Part shown: positions 18,266-30,400 of the stretch, piece after piece
Position numbering within the stretch: position 1 is the first letter of the stretch
Layout: each line of letters opens with the position of its first letter
DNA from: Lepidurus packardi
Lineage: Eukaryota > Arthropoda > Branchiopoda > Notostraca > Triopsidae
DNA: 64,000 bases
Assembly: GCA_023053545.1 (NCBI GenBank)
Contig: JAKZAN010000007.1
Coordinates: 7,626,001 to 7,690,000 of the forward strand
Direction of reading: 5' to 3'
The notes under the pieces: model-generated
Told to the model about the DNA's origin: nothing
Seen by the model: only the letters and a program-made list of their open reading frames with translations
Database searches by the model: none
Position numbers and translations under genes: made by a program

Positions 18266-21200
18266 ATGAGCCCTCATTTAGGACAAGATGGCAAAGCCAA
18301 AAGCGTGTCTTCTTCACGGAAAAGCGAGTAAGCAAAACCTTGGTCTGATGCAAAGAAAAACGCATTGTCTTTATTGTGGCACCCAGCCAACCAGCGTTAC
18401 GTAACGCCACTATTTTCTTATTTGCTTTTGTTCCCAGTGATTCCGACGATGAAGACATGGTTGACGGCAAAGGCAACGTGAAACGGTAAAACTACTCGTT
18501 TTTCCTCCCCAGTGGAATAGATATCCTAGAATTGCAATCCGGATAGACATAATTCCTACAAAAAACACAAACAATTAGTAAAAGGCGCAATGTGACGTCA
18601 TACCGCCTTTGCTAATAGCATTAACCAATACCAGACGTAACTGGCGCTCGACCCGCACGAGTTTGCAGGGCACGTGGGTTGTTGTTAATAGCTCATTACT
18701 AGTTCAAATCACTATCGGGCCGTAATTCCGAGTAGTAGTGTGGCCCTTATTGTATCCAGTATCCCTGGAAACCTTCACGAGATTCTTATTCTAATTTAGT
18801 TTCTAAGGGTGCATTTCCTTGAATATTGAAGCTTGAAAGCATTGCAAGCTTTTATCCCCCGGGAAACTTCTCCGGGCTTTGACATGCAGACGATGCTGTC
18901 GTGCGTTTCCGAGTGCAACATTGCTTCTTTAGATCGAGAAGGACATATCTTTTCAGGTCAAACGCGAGAGCAAAAGTTGGTGGCAGTTATTTTTTCTGTC
19001 TTTTTTTTTCTTTTTTTCAGCAGTCTTCTCCATCTACGCACGCGGTTAATTACCTACACAGGATTATAATCTTTTGTCGTTTCATGTTTCCCTCACAGGA
19101 AGTCGAGGAATTTGTCAGAGAAAAAAAGGCGCGACCAATTTAACGTGCTTATTAATGAATTGTGCACCATGGTGTGCATGGGAAAGCGAAAATTGGACAA
19201 GTCGAATGTACTCAAGACGGCCATATCATTCATTAAAAACCACAATCGTAAGAAATACGATTGTTGAAGTATTTTTCTTTTTTTTTCTATAATTTTTTTG
19301 TTTTAGAAATGACAGTACAGACTCATACCCAAGGACTGCAGGAAGATTGGAAGCCGTCCTTCTTGTCTAATGAGGAATTTACTCATCTAATGCTTGAGGT
19401 AGTGTCCAAATCATGCTAAGTTGGCATTGCAAGATTTATGCAACGTTATTTTTAGGCCTTGGATGGGTTTATCGTGGTGTTTTCTTTCGATGGACAAATT
19501 TTATACGCTTCTGAAAATATTACCTCATTACTAGGCCACATCCCTGTAAGTCTTCTGGATTAAATTGTTTCGCGAGTTGCCAAAGTATTGGTTGTTGTCT
19601 AGGTTGATTTAATGGGGACGTCAATATTTGATTTATTTTGGGAAGACGAACGTCAGCAGCTGACTGACTTGCTCAAGTCGTTGACAAACGTGGATTTAGG
19701 AAGTCCGTCCACCAATCAAGGTAAATTTTTAACGAAATTTAAGAAGTTAATTTCCTATTTAATGTGATTTTTTTTCTTTTAGGCCAGATAACCTTTCAAT
19801 GTCACCTACTTCGAGGCAATTCAAAGGAGAGTACAGAGAGTGATTTTGAGCAAGTGGTCTTTAATGGGTATTATAGACAACTCAATGGACATTCAGATAG
19901 CAGTAAATTTTGGATATGGAATTTTTTGGTTCTAAGCTAATTATGAAACTGTAGTGTCGGCTTGCGACGAATTCCCAGCGTCGTCTTCCAGGAAAGAAGA
20001 TTCAAATCAGCCCATTCTGTCAGAGAAAGATGAAAGGTACTTGCTAGTTGAAGCGTGAACTTTTTTTAAAGAACCAAATTACTTTAGTTGCGTTTTCGTG
20101 GCGTCTGGAAGACTTCAAACGCCACAGTTGATTGTTGAAATGTCGGTTGTTGACGTATCCAAGAGCGAGTTTACCTCTAGACACAGTTTGGAATGGAAAT
20201 TTCTCTTTCTAGATCACAGGTATGGGTTATACTTGTCGAAAACGGATGGAATAGTGAAAATTATTCATGGTTTCTAGAGCGCCTCCAATTATTGGATATT
20301 TGCCCTTTGAAGTGTTGGGAACATCAGGCTATGATTACTATCACGTTGATGATTTGGACCAGGTTTCGGCTTGCCATGAATCCCGTAAGACCACCCAAAA
20401 GTTGCCGTTTAGTTCCAATTTAATGAGTTTGCTAAACAGTCATGCAAAAAGGAGAAGGTACGTCCTGTTGCTACCGTTTCCTGACCAAAGGACAGCAATG
20501 GATCTGGCTTCAAACGCAATACTATATTACGTACCACCAATGGAATTCCAAACCAGAGTTTATCGTGTGCACTCATCGCGTCGTACCTTATAGTGAAGTC
20601 ATTGGGCGTGGACCTCGCTGCGTTGCATCCACCCTGTCGCCACTTTTGCCTTCCTCGAAACGTACTAGTTCTGAATATGTCTACCGCAGCCAAAAGGCTG
20701 CGATTAGTGTCTCGAGTCCTGAGAAGGAAACGTTGACTAAATCCCATCGTTTCCGGACGGAACCTAAGCGAAGTACCGTGTACACGTCACAAAATACGAC
20801 GAGTCACAAAAGGGCTTCCAAGGGCTCTGATCCAAAATTGAGTACCAATACTCACAGAAGCCGTTCGGGTCAAGAACGCTTTTCCACAGAAGATGCCAAA
20901 TCAACGTGTTCTTCAGAATCGTTTAAATCTACCACCTCCCAACAGTCGCGTTTGTCGGAACAATCGCTGACCTCTTGCCAATCTCGTCAGTCTCAGGTTT
21001 CACTCCAATCCAGGCAGTCTGCCAAATCTCAACAGTTAGTTCAGTCCCTTGCCTCCTCCCTTGTTGGGCAAAGAAACGTTGCTTCTACAGCCCAAGTAAA
21101 GATTAGTTGTTGTTTTTGTTTTTTTCGGACAATAAGTTGGTATTTTCGTATAGAGCCACAGATTAAGCGATGGACGAACCCTTCATCATTCCCCTTCATA

Positions 21201-22289
21201 CGTAGTAATTGCCTCTTCCAATCATTCAAATGTTGTTACGTCCTCTCCGTCAGCTCAGCTTATTCCAGTAAGTTTTATATTTCATTAATTTAGAAAGCAT
21301 TAAAGGTAATTTTCTCAGATTTTAATGGTAGGTAATTGTAATTAATTTCCATTAAATGAATGGTAATGCTTCCTTGATTACAACTGTTAATTTATGTAGA
21401 TTATAATTCTAATTAAATTCGATTGAAGTGAATGTTCTAAATTCTTAATTATCGTTTCTAGGTGCCGATTATTAGAAGTATTTCACCTAGGAACACGCGT
21501 TCCCCATCCGAATCGCTAAACCATACCTCGCTAGAAATTCCCTTTCAACAGTTTACTCAACCAAGCAGTCCAAGAAAATGTGCACCGAGCTCTCTTTCTG
21601 TGCCAACTTCTGTTGTGTCCTACCAACCTGTATTACCTATTGGCATAGAGGTTGAAGTGGTTGAAACGTCACCGGCGTTAACTCTACCCCTATTAACTGT
21701 GCCTGGCATTGTGTCGCATGAAGTAAATCTTCGCAACATTTAAAAAAAAAAAACGAATATTCATTATTTTCCTGTCGTTTTAGATTCCTCCACCGATGGT
21801 TTTGACGGCAGCACAGCGACATTTGTACGAGCAGCTGAAGATGAAGCATAGCCAATTGCAGAGGCAGATCTTGGCTCAGCAAGAAGAGCTAAAGAGGGTG
21901 TCGGAACAGTTGTTGATTGCCCAGTATGGAGTATGGGGACCTGCCATGCTCAAAATGACTATGCCCTTGGAAAGTGAGCTGTCGGAAAGTAGTGGGGCAG
22001 CCACTGGACTTGCTTCCACAGCTGTCACCTTTACCCCTGCCACGCCTATTTTAGTACAAACCTCAGCGCCGTGCATTATCACGCAGAATTCGTCGTCTGA
22101 ACCTGTATGCGTTGCTGATCCGTCTCAGGTATGCTCCAGTAATATCTCATAAACACATGTTAAAAGTTTTCTCTAAAGGTTATACTGCGGACAACCCAGC
22201 AAGACTTGATTCAGTTATCACAGCAAGATGTCCAAATGTTATTAGCCCAAAATGTATTGCAAGAAACTCCTAACATAGACTGCGGTTGA
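18266..22289 (+). CDS. CLOCK: CLOCK circadian bHLH-PAS transcription factor
   Basis: Fifteen exons: 18266-18327, 18438-18485, 19099-19247, 19307-19398, 19456-19545, 19603-19720, 19783-19902, 19955-20036, 20088-20219, 20278-20384, 20440-21095, 21154-21267, 21462-21722, 21784-22128, 22179-22289. They sum to 2487 nt (828 residues; human CLOCK 846). The start [14 protein letters not shown] was set by phase with exon 2. bHLH, residues 38-87: [20 protein letters not shown] then [22 protein letters not shown] follows: [34 protein letters not shown] (about 255-370): [77 protein letters not shown]. Then come a Ser/Gln-rich region and the C-terminal coiled coil ([34 protein letters not shown]), equivalent to mouse exon 19. 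CLOCK pairs with BMAL/CYCLE on CACGTG E-boxes to drive period and timeless/cryptochrome genes. Intron 2 (613 bp) is the largest and carries promoter-like motifs. Confidence 0.96.
18593..18676 (+). promoter_or_regulatory. CRE/CCAAT/E-box cluster in CLOCK intron 2
   Basis: TGACGTCA (full palindromic CRE) at 18593-18600 is followed by a CCGCCTT element, CTAATA, a CCAAT box, and CACGTG at 18671-18676. The same left-to-right order of the first four elements is seen in the NDFIP-GTF3C3 intergenic promoter. I infer an internal promoter or enhancer of CLOCK; an E-box would allow autoregulation. Confidence 0.4.
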
Positions 22290-23095
22290 ATATTTAGAAT
22301 CTTTGTGAGTTACCCTTTGTACAAAAAAGTTTATTTATTTTTACGGTAAAAAAGGAACGGGACCTTAACTGTGATTCATGAAACTGGATAAGAGTAACCT
22401 TCAACAATGTGCACGCAATCTTTGCATGACTTGTACAGGACCCTGAATAAGTCCATACCATCCATTTCATATCAATATGCTATCCCGTTTCTAAGTTGTG
22501 GAAACCGTGCGAAAAGTGGGAACATAGGTAGTGCGATCACCGCCTCCGTCCGTGTGAGGTATTAAAAAGCCGTTTTATGTGGAGTATATAAATAGCTATA
22601 CTCCCTCCTCAACATTTGAAGGCTTTAAAATTGAATCAATTTTGGTATCGTCTAAATCGCAAAAGCTATGCTTGTCGCGTCCATTTGAAGGTTTTGAAAT
22701 TGGATCAATTTTGGTATCGTCTAAAATCGTAAAAGCTATGCTTGTCGAGTTTTACGGATATAAGTAATGTATTACCATTTAAAACTTGACGCAATTAGTC
22801 TCCAGGAAATACTAGCTCTTAACCATCACAAAAATCAAGGATCGCACAAAGAAGCTCCGGATTGGGAGAAAATAGCGCGCTGCCATGGTACGGACACACA
22901 GCATTCTAAGATTTTACGGAATTGCCTCGCAGACCGAGTCTGATCATTGCCTTTAAGGCAAAACAGAAAAATAACTAAATGATTATACACGAAAGACCCC
23001 CAAAACTAGTACGACTCTTGAAAGGTGCTCCCAAGTGATACAACGTCGAAAATGCACAATAGGAGCAAGCTTGGTCTTAAACCGCTAAAGTGACC
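22290..23095. other. Intergenic region between convergent CLOCK and NDFIP
   Basis: Apart from a TATATAAATA sequence at 22585-22594 and a tandem duplication at 22611-22748 (listed separately), this tract holds only the 3' ends of the two flanking genes. No exon could be supported. Confidence 0.5.
22611..22748 (+). repeat. Two-copy tandem duplication, about 68 bp per unit
   Basis: Unit 1 starts near 22611 and unit 2 near 22681. Both share TTTGAAGG, AATCAATTTTGGTATCGTCT/GATCAATTTTGGTATCGTCT and AAAAGCTATGCTTGTCG at the same spacing, with scattered substitutions and a 1-bp indel. A TATA-like TATATAAATA lies just upstream. The plus-strand open frame across both copies lacks a suitable ATG, so I do not call it coding. 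Confidence 0.8.
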
Positions 23096-24089
23096 TTAGT
23101 AGAAGAAGATGACTCGTTCTTGGGCGTTGCGAGACAAGCGGTGCCATTCTCTCTTAATGCAGAGGTACTGGATAACGGCTCGTACGCAAATCAACAGGCC
23201 TGGAAGTGTGCCATTAAAGTATTTAATAACAATTGAATTTCGACAGATTAAGAGTCTTACCAAAAGCCATGATGAGCCACCACAACCAAGAATTATCGTG
23301 CGATACTAAGTCGGTGGAATGTTTGACAATCAAGGTCCACTTGACCAAGGAAAGGCCAAAGCCGGCCAACGCTCCATAACGGCCAGCCACAGAATGACAG
23401 AAACACATGAGTAACAGAAAGCCGATCCAGTTGAAGACAAACGCCACTAGAAACAAGAGTTTTCATTACATGAGACTTTGGATTGGAAGTAGTTGGGTTA
23501 CCAAAGAATGACGAAAAGAAAATGAAATCTGTTCCCAATACAATATCAGGTCTGCCAGATTCCATAGGAGCGTCAGTCTCAAGTGCCAGAAACGTATGAC
23601 GGGTTGGACGGGTTTCTTCATTTTGGCGAAGTTGCTCTTCCACCACTTTTTGTCTTTGCACTTCAGCATAAGAAGGCAACTCTGTAGCCACATCGTACGC
23701 TGGTGGGGCATGGAAATCCGCTTTCGGAGGAGGGATACCATCATCTGGAGGGTTCAAATTCAGCGTAACGCCGCCAACACTAGCCGCAGTCTTAGTAAAG
23801 GCAAATATGTCAGCTTATAGTACAGAAATAAGCAGCAACAAATGAGTTTTACTTGGCTGTACTCGGGAGGGGCAGGGGGCAATACAACCATCATAGGCAC
23901 AGGCTGTGCTGGCAAGTCACCGCCAGTAAGCTGTGCAAAAGAATTTTAGTCATATTTATTATTGGCAATGAAACATGACCAGCCATCGCTGATCATGATC
24001 CAATAAGAATTAAAATTCCCCTTGAGCATGTCGCGTATCTCTTAGGGAAATTATATACATACCATTTGATACTGGCGTGTTCTCTCCAT
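23096..24089 (-). CDS. NEDD4 family-interacting protein (NDFIP)
   Basis: Five minus-strand exons (24063-24089, 23853-23930, 23502-23790, 23261-23446, 23096-23199) encode 227 residues. NDFIP1/2 are Golgi/endosomal adaptors that recruit and activate NEDD4-type HECT ubiquitin ligases through PY motifs. All three expected motifs are present: PPEY (LPPAPPEYSQ), PPAY (HAPPAYDVATELPSY) and LPSY. Three membrane segments follow: FIFFSSFFVAFVFNWIGFLL, GRYGALAGFGLSLVKWTLIV, and NSWLWWLIMAFGLLICVRAV. The FNWIGF, AGRYGA and GFGLSLVKW signatures match vertebrate NDFIP. The C-terminus is basic and ends RVIFFY. I cannot say whether it is closer to NDFIP1 or NDFIP2; invertebrates usually have one. It is head-to-head with GTF3C3 and tail-to-tail with CLOCK. 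Confidence 0.94.
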
Positions 24090-24460
24090 ACTTATGTCAA
24101 ACTTGTTGAACCTAAAATTATTGCTAAACGGTGAAAAATCGTCTCTCAGCTAAACCTACGTTTGGAGGTGGGGAAAAGGTACACTTTCTAAAAAAATAGG
24201 GCACTTATCAGCCTGCAGTGAAGTAGCCTTGTCTAAACAAAATGTCATTACACTGTGACGTCATATCATAGCTCCGCCTTAAAACTAATACTGTATCCAA
24301 TGAAGGTACGTCAAACCACAAAACATGGCGTTCCGTTTGTTGTCGTCAGTATGACCCGTGTTGTCATTAAGTAGTCTTGGTCGTGTTTCAAAGCAATCTA
24401 TTTTCCTTTGTGGTGAATGAATAATATAAAAGGCCTAGCGTTTCGTCGATTTTCTTGATT
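24090..24460. promoter_or_regulatory. Bidirectional NDFIP-GTF3C3 promoter region
   Basis: Only 371 bp separate the two start codons. The interval holds TGACGTCA (24256-24263), then CTCCGCCTT, CTAATA and CCAAT within about 50 bp. A TATAAAAGG sequence at 24425-24433 lies 28 bp before the GTF3C3 ATG; if it acts as a TATA box the GTF3C3 leader would be only a few bases long, so it may be coincidental. Confidence 0.5.
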
Positions 24461-27400
24461 ATGGCTAGCAGTAACGAGAGATCGTTATACGCAAAAGCTG
24501 CTCGCCGACGATTGTTGGGAGACACTAGTGGAGCGAACTTTGAATCGTCGGAATACCAGCCAGGCGATAACGCAGAGCTTTCAGACCCGACAACCACCGA
24601 TAATGATGGGTTTGAAATAGGTAACTAGCTAACCTTATTACTAGTAGTATAAGTTTTACGATCAGTGTTAATATTTGCTTTTTTCCTTACTTTAGGTTTA
24701 GCGACCGACAAGACGGGCGAGCAAGTTCAGATCTCTATAAGTGTGGACGAGAATGCAGTGTTGACAGAATTAGATCTCTCCTCGTTAACCGAGGGAGGAA
24801 TGAACATTGCAATTCCCATCCACGCTTGCGAAAGCGAGGAAGGAGAGCTGGGAAACTTGGAATACCTTAATCTTGATGAGCAACCCAAGTTCTTGGCATC
24901 TGAATCGAGTACGGGGCACAAGGAAGCTATTGATCCTGTAGAGGGGCACGGAGCTGATTTAACACAACCTATGCAGCAATACTTGGACGGTAAACAATCT
25001 TGAAGACCACGTTATGGCTCTCGAGTACTGTTACCTAACTCTAGTAACATTGGGTTCGGTTCTCAATCAACCACTTTATTGCCACATACATAAGAATATA
25101 ACGAATTGAAAGTTGAGAAACAAAACTAGAACAATACGTCTAGCAGGACTGTTTGTCATTACTTCTGCAAAGAACTCTCGTTTTTTCCCTAGTTTTACAG
25201 GAAAAAAGGGGGAGGTGGGTTCGTGATCCTCCTATACCTATGTGCTTAGGTATAGGGGGGCCTACGGCTAGTTTGGGTGCGGTTGTGTAGGGAAACCGGT
25301 CTTACGGACTTGTCCGTACACAAGTACTATTCAAATTATTCCGTCTTGTAGGGGAATTGTCGTTCTCCAATTATTTGGCCCTCATTGAATCCGAGGATGA
25401 AGAGGAAGAACAGCCCGTTCCCACATTATTACCGGCACCTGAACACATCCCAGATGTGCCCCAAAGCACGCGAGAGGGTAGTGCGACAGAGGAATCTGAG
25501 AGTGATGATCCAGATTATGAACCACCGCTGCAGCTAAACCAGAAAAAAGTTCCCATCAAGAAAGCTCGGTTGCAACGCAGCAGTTCTTCTTCTTCTTCAG
25601 ATTATGCAGACGAAGAAAACTGGGAGCCTACAAGCAAGCAAAAAGGGACAGACATGTTGAAGAAAAAGGAAAGCGACAAAGAGGACGTACTGTCAAAGCC
25701 TCGCAAAGAGCGCGCCAAACCTATGAAAAGGCTTCCAGCAGCTTTGCAGGTAAATTGCTGATTGTTTAGTCATATAATTGAGCCCATACATCACAGATGA
25801 TTTCTCTCTTACGTGCCCATCAAGCACCAATTTCCTTTTTTGGTGGAACATTTTTGGGGGAACTCGCAAGCATTGGAGGGGTCCATTAACTTGATAATCC
25901 TAGTCGAAATGATTATGATTACCGCACATTAGTTGTGACAGTACTAAATCTTCTGCTCAATTTTTTTGATAATTTTCTAGGGCTTAATGGGCGAGGCCAA
26001 TTTGCGGTTTGCACGCGGGGAGCGACAAGATGCGATCAATATGTGTATGGAGGTCATTAGGCAAGGTAAAAGACTATAATTTCGCTTTGCTCATGTAGCT
26101 GATGCTAAGTGAATCTTTTACTTGCCATGCTTTAATGCCTTACGTTTTTACAGTATTCAGTGGAAATAATTATCTGGGGTTATGCGTGTAACTAGAAACT
26201 TACCCTTTCTCTTCTCATTAAGTTCTTATTTTGAGCCTAATAACCCTCATTACCTGCGTTTAGGAACAAAAACTCCTACGTAGAGCAATGACTTGTTTGT
26301 CCGTGTTTTGCATCCAGAAGAAAAGTGGTTGCAGACTCTTTATCATTTAAAAACTAGCGGTACAGAAAGAAACTCGTTAGTATTCATCAATTCATGAGTT
26401 TTTGTATAGAGTACGATGCATAATGTACATATAAATCACATTTAGGATAGCTTTTTCAACTTAAATTTAACCTTTTACTCGTCTTGGAGCAGTGCTTTCC
26501 ATATTAGTGTCAAAGTAATGGCTCTGAGCATTTACGTCTTGAGCATTTACGTCATATATCTACGCGAAAAAGAAAGAAATGTTTTCTTTTTTCTCCTTAA
26601 TGAGAATTTGCATCTTTTCAAACTTCCCTTTCATACGTGAAGCGTTATGAAGAGTGTTGAATCTAAGGTAGGTGTCTTAATCATATTTTCTTTTTTGGCG
26701 TAGCACCCACATTCCCTGAAGCTTTCCGGACGTTAAGCATGATACACGAAGAGATGGGTGACACCGCCAAAGCTCATCAGTTTGCCTTAATTGCGGCTCA
26801 TCTGGACCCTCATGATGCTGAGGAATGGACGCGACTGGCAGAAGTTTCCTTCGAACAAGGCGACCTGCTTCAGGCTGAGAAGTGCTACAAAAAAGGTGAA
26901 AACACACAACAAAACTAGAATCAAACGTGGGTGGAAATGAGCAAAGGAACGGGAGTAACGAAATTGCTAATGTAATTTCTTTTTCCCTACATATTCTTTT
27001 CTTTTCTCTTGCTCTCTTTTTCGGCCCTTTTTCCCGGTACTCCTTGTTTGCGTGTGGAAAATGAGAACAGCTGTGGAAGCCGCGCCTGATAATTTGGAAT
27101 TGCACCATATTCGCATCGGGCTGTTGGAAAAATTAGGAGATAAAAGGCGACTATTATTAGGCTGCCTTCGTCTTTTGCAAGGTATTACAGAGAGAGAGAG
27201 AGATTCCCTGTATATATATAGGGAAGGGGGGTTGGCGATGTGAGGTGCGACGTTGATTAGAGAGCTAATGCAGGGTACTTTATCAGCCATGAAGGGCGAG
27301 CATGCAGCCGAATGTTTGCAGATGGCTAAGGAAATTGCGCGTACTTTTCATAGTCAAAACGATACCTTGAATGCTCGGAAAGCAATGCAGACGGCTCTCA

Positions 27401-30400
27401 ATAATGCCAGTCATTTGTATACCCCTGAAGGTAAGCACTTTATTTCTAATATCATACATCAGTTTGTCGGGGAGGGAAATGCTTTACAACAGACTCAGAG
27501 AAACGGGTGAACACTTTTCCTTACCCTGAAGATCCAAAAGTGACTCTAACCGTTTTCCTTCTTGTGTGTTTGTGCTGCTTACCTTTTTTGGCGGGGTTTT
27601 GCCCTTCTTGCTGATGTTTGACGTCGCTGTTCCAGACTATAATCTACTGTTGGAATTGATGCTGCAACTCAAGGAGTTTGATAAATGCATTACGGTGTTG
27701 ACCAAACACGGAGGCGTGCACTTGCTTAGCAAACAAGACTTAATTGGCTCCCTGGAAGAGCAACTAAAGCAAGCCTACGGAATATCCTGTGCAACCAGCC
27801 TACCCTTGGATTTGAAAACGAAACTTTGCGTAGCTTTGATTCAACTCGGCTCTTATCATCTCCTCCAAGTAAAGGGATTCGCCAGAACTTGTGTATAGCA
27901 AAATGATGATGAAAAGATATCTTGCATTATTTACACCAGTAATTGTGGTCCTGCCTTTTTTCGCTTACTTCTTTCAGAATGTATTGAAGGATTTGCAAGA
28001 CGCGGATGTGGAAGAATACGGGGATTTGTATTTAGATGTAGCGGAGGCATTTATGGAGAAAACCCAGATGTCGGACGCTTTGCTGCTCCTCGAAAAACTC
28101 GTTAACTCCACCAGTTACAGTTTGGTAAGTTCTAGTCAGCTGCTGTTCGCCAGTTTAACTAGGAATCGCCTATTACATGGCTCGATTCACTTTTCTCCAG
28201 TTTCCCAAGCCATAGTTTTGCTTTTTAAAAAGAGTTCTTGAACCTAATCTTTTAGCTTGCTGTTATTGAAAATTCAAAATGATCGTTGGCGCGAGACGTT
28301 TGCAGTTTGAAGTTTAGGATTTCCACAACAACATAAGTGGCGTCAGAACTTAGTTCGTTAGTTTAATATCTTATGGACTTTAAGCATTCATAGTAATTAT
28401 ACATTTCGTTGATTCTTTGCACCCAAACATACACAAGTTTTGATCAAAGGCAATGGTTGTCTCTACTTAGTCCGTGAATTTGGGAAGGTAGTAAGTAAAG
28501 ACAAAGGCCCAAAGGGATATAAACCCGGAAAGCCGATAGAATTAGTGCTGCCATTCATATATTATTAGGGGTGTTTTAGTTTATGAATGCTACTTGTGAG
28601 TGCAGAGCGAGGGTTTCCACAAAGGCAGTACGCGCTGATAACGCCTCCCCATTTTCAGCTAAACTGCGTCGGTTTTCAAGAATAGCCCAGCAAAGTTAAT
28701 TCCTTTTAGCACGTGTGAGGGGACTACCGTATGCTTTGATGGGTTTCGCTATTCCTTTTCGTTACCTTTTGCAATGTTTAACGGAGTTTAGCTTGAAATG
28801 CCAAATTAGAGCCTTGAGTTTACCGTTCGTCTCGCATCGGCTGTTTTTAGCTAAAAGCTCGCGCTCGTTTTCCCCCAAGGAAAACCTGAAAGTCTCCTAA
28901 TTTGCTTAGCTTAAAGACGTCATAATCACATTTAGCAAAATAAAAGCAACAAGGAGCATCAAGATATTAGAGATCTGTCTATCTTTTGTACCCCAGCAAA
29001 AATCTTGTTTTCTTTAGCCCCCCTCCAAGTTTGGCTCGCTCTCAGCCAGAGTATAGAGAAAGGGGAGACAAGAAAACAAGTATTTTTTTCGGGTTCACGA
29101 ATGTTTTGATTAAGTTCCAGGTTCCTTTTTTTTTCGTCGCTCGTCTTTCTTTTCGACGTATTTGCATTTTCCGTTAACGCTAAGAAAAAGTGGTCTGTTG
29201 TCATGGGGGTAATAGCAAAACCCCCGCCTAGTCTAGTGTCCCATCTTTTTTTCTTTTCTTTTGAAAGAAAAAAAAAAACAGGAAAAGGGACTGAGCCTTT
29301 AAAGATCATCTTTTTGGCCAAAGAAGGAATAAAAAACGGCTCGAAAGGGCAAAGAAAAGTTAGGAACTGTTTGCATTTTGAAACGTACGGATTTATATAC
29401 ACTCGGAATTGCTGACGTGGACCTTCTCCGCCAGCTAAAGCTGTGCCATTTAACACATTTTACACGCAGGCTGCTGTTTGGCTTCGCTATGCGGAATGCC
29501 TTGTGGGTCTTCAAGAATGGGATCGCTGCTTAATGGCCTATAAAAAAGTGATCGAGTTAGCTCCTCAACATTTTGAGGCGCGATTGGCATTAGCGACGTT
29601 GCTCCAAGACTTAGAGCGTCCAGAAGAAGCTGCTGCTGTTTTAGCTCAAGGCAAGTTGTATAGAGAATTCCAACGTTTTTTTATGGACGCAAATCGCTTA
29701 GTCGGTGGGGCAATTTTTTTTTTTTCCCTTTTTTCCTTGGGGGGTTTGATTCACCCCTTTCAGAAAGCTTTCAGTAGCTCAGCGAGATGTTATGTGTATC
29801 AGCTTCCTATATCTTTCCAATATTTTATTTGTATTTTTCGTTCTATAGAAGCCAACGAACTATTGGACGCACGGGTTTTGTACCAGCGCTGCCGGTTATT
29901 GTTAGAGCACGGCAAAGAAGATGAGTTGGTGGAAACGTCCAAGTGGCTTTTCGCTCGCCATTTCGCTGTCTTGAGAAACATCAACGATGCCTATGGTAAT
30001 TGTTGATATGTGCTACTGTTTCCGAGCTGCTAAAAAATAAAAATATTGTGACACTGATGTTCTGGCTGTCAAGACCAAGCATCACTGCCCTTAAACATGA
30101 GCCTTGTAAATGACGTTAGATGCTCACATTGAATTTTCAAAATATTCAACTTTTTCTCCGCTTTTTTCGGCAGCCATCACCAAGTCGAAACGAACCGCGA
30201 ACGTCAAAAATACGGATATGTCTGCAGATTTGGTAAGTTATAAAACATTTTTTTCAGCTCGCGACAGCTATTATTACTATTTTTCATTTTTTTTTTTGCT
30301 TTCGACTAATGTTGGAAAGGTGGATAACATGCTATCTCATATGGCATGGGTAACTGCACTATTGAAAAGCTGCGTTGAGCTCCTGGCGACACGCTGACGG

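Noticed and set aside
28959-29456. 165-codon minus-strand ORF inside GTF3C3 intron 9
   Set aside because: Low-complexity Phe/Lys-rich frame over poly-T/poly-A tracts, no motif, and it runs into the exon 10 splice region antisense.
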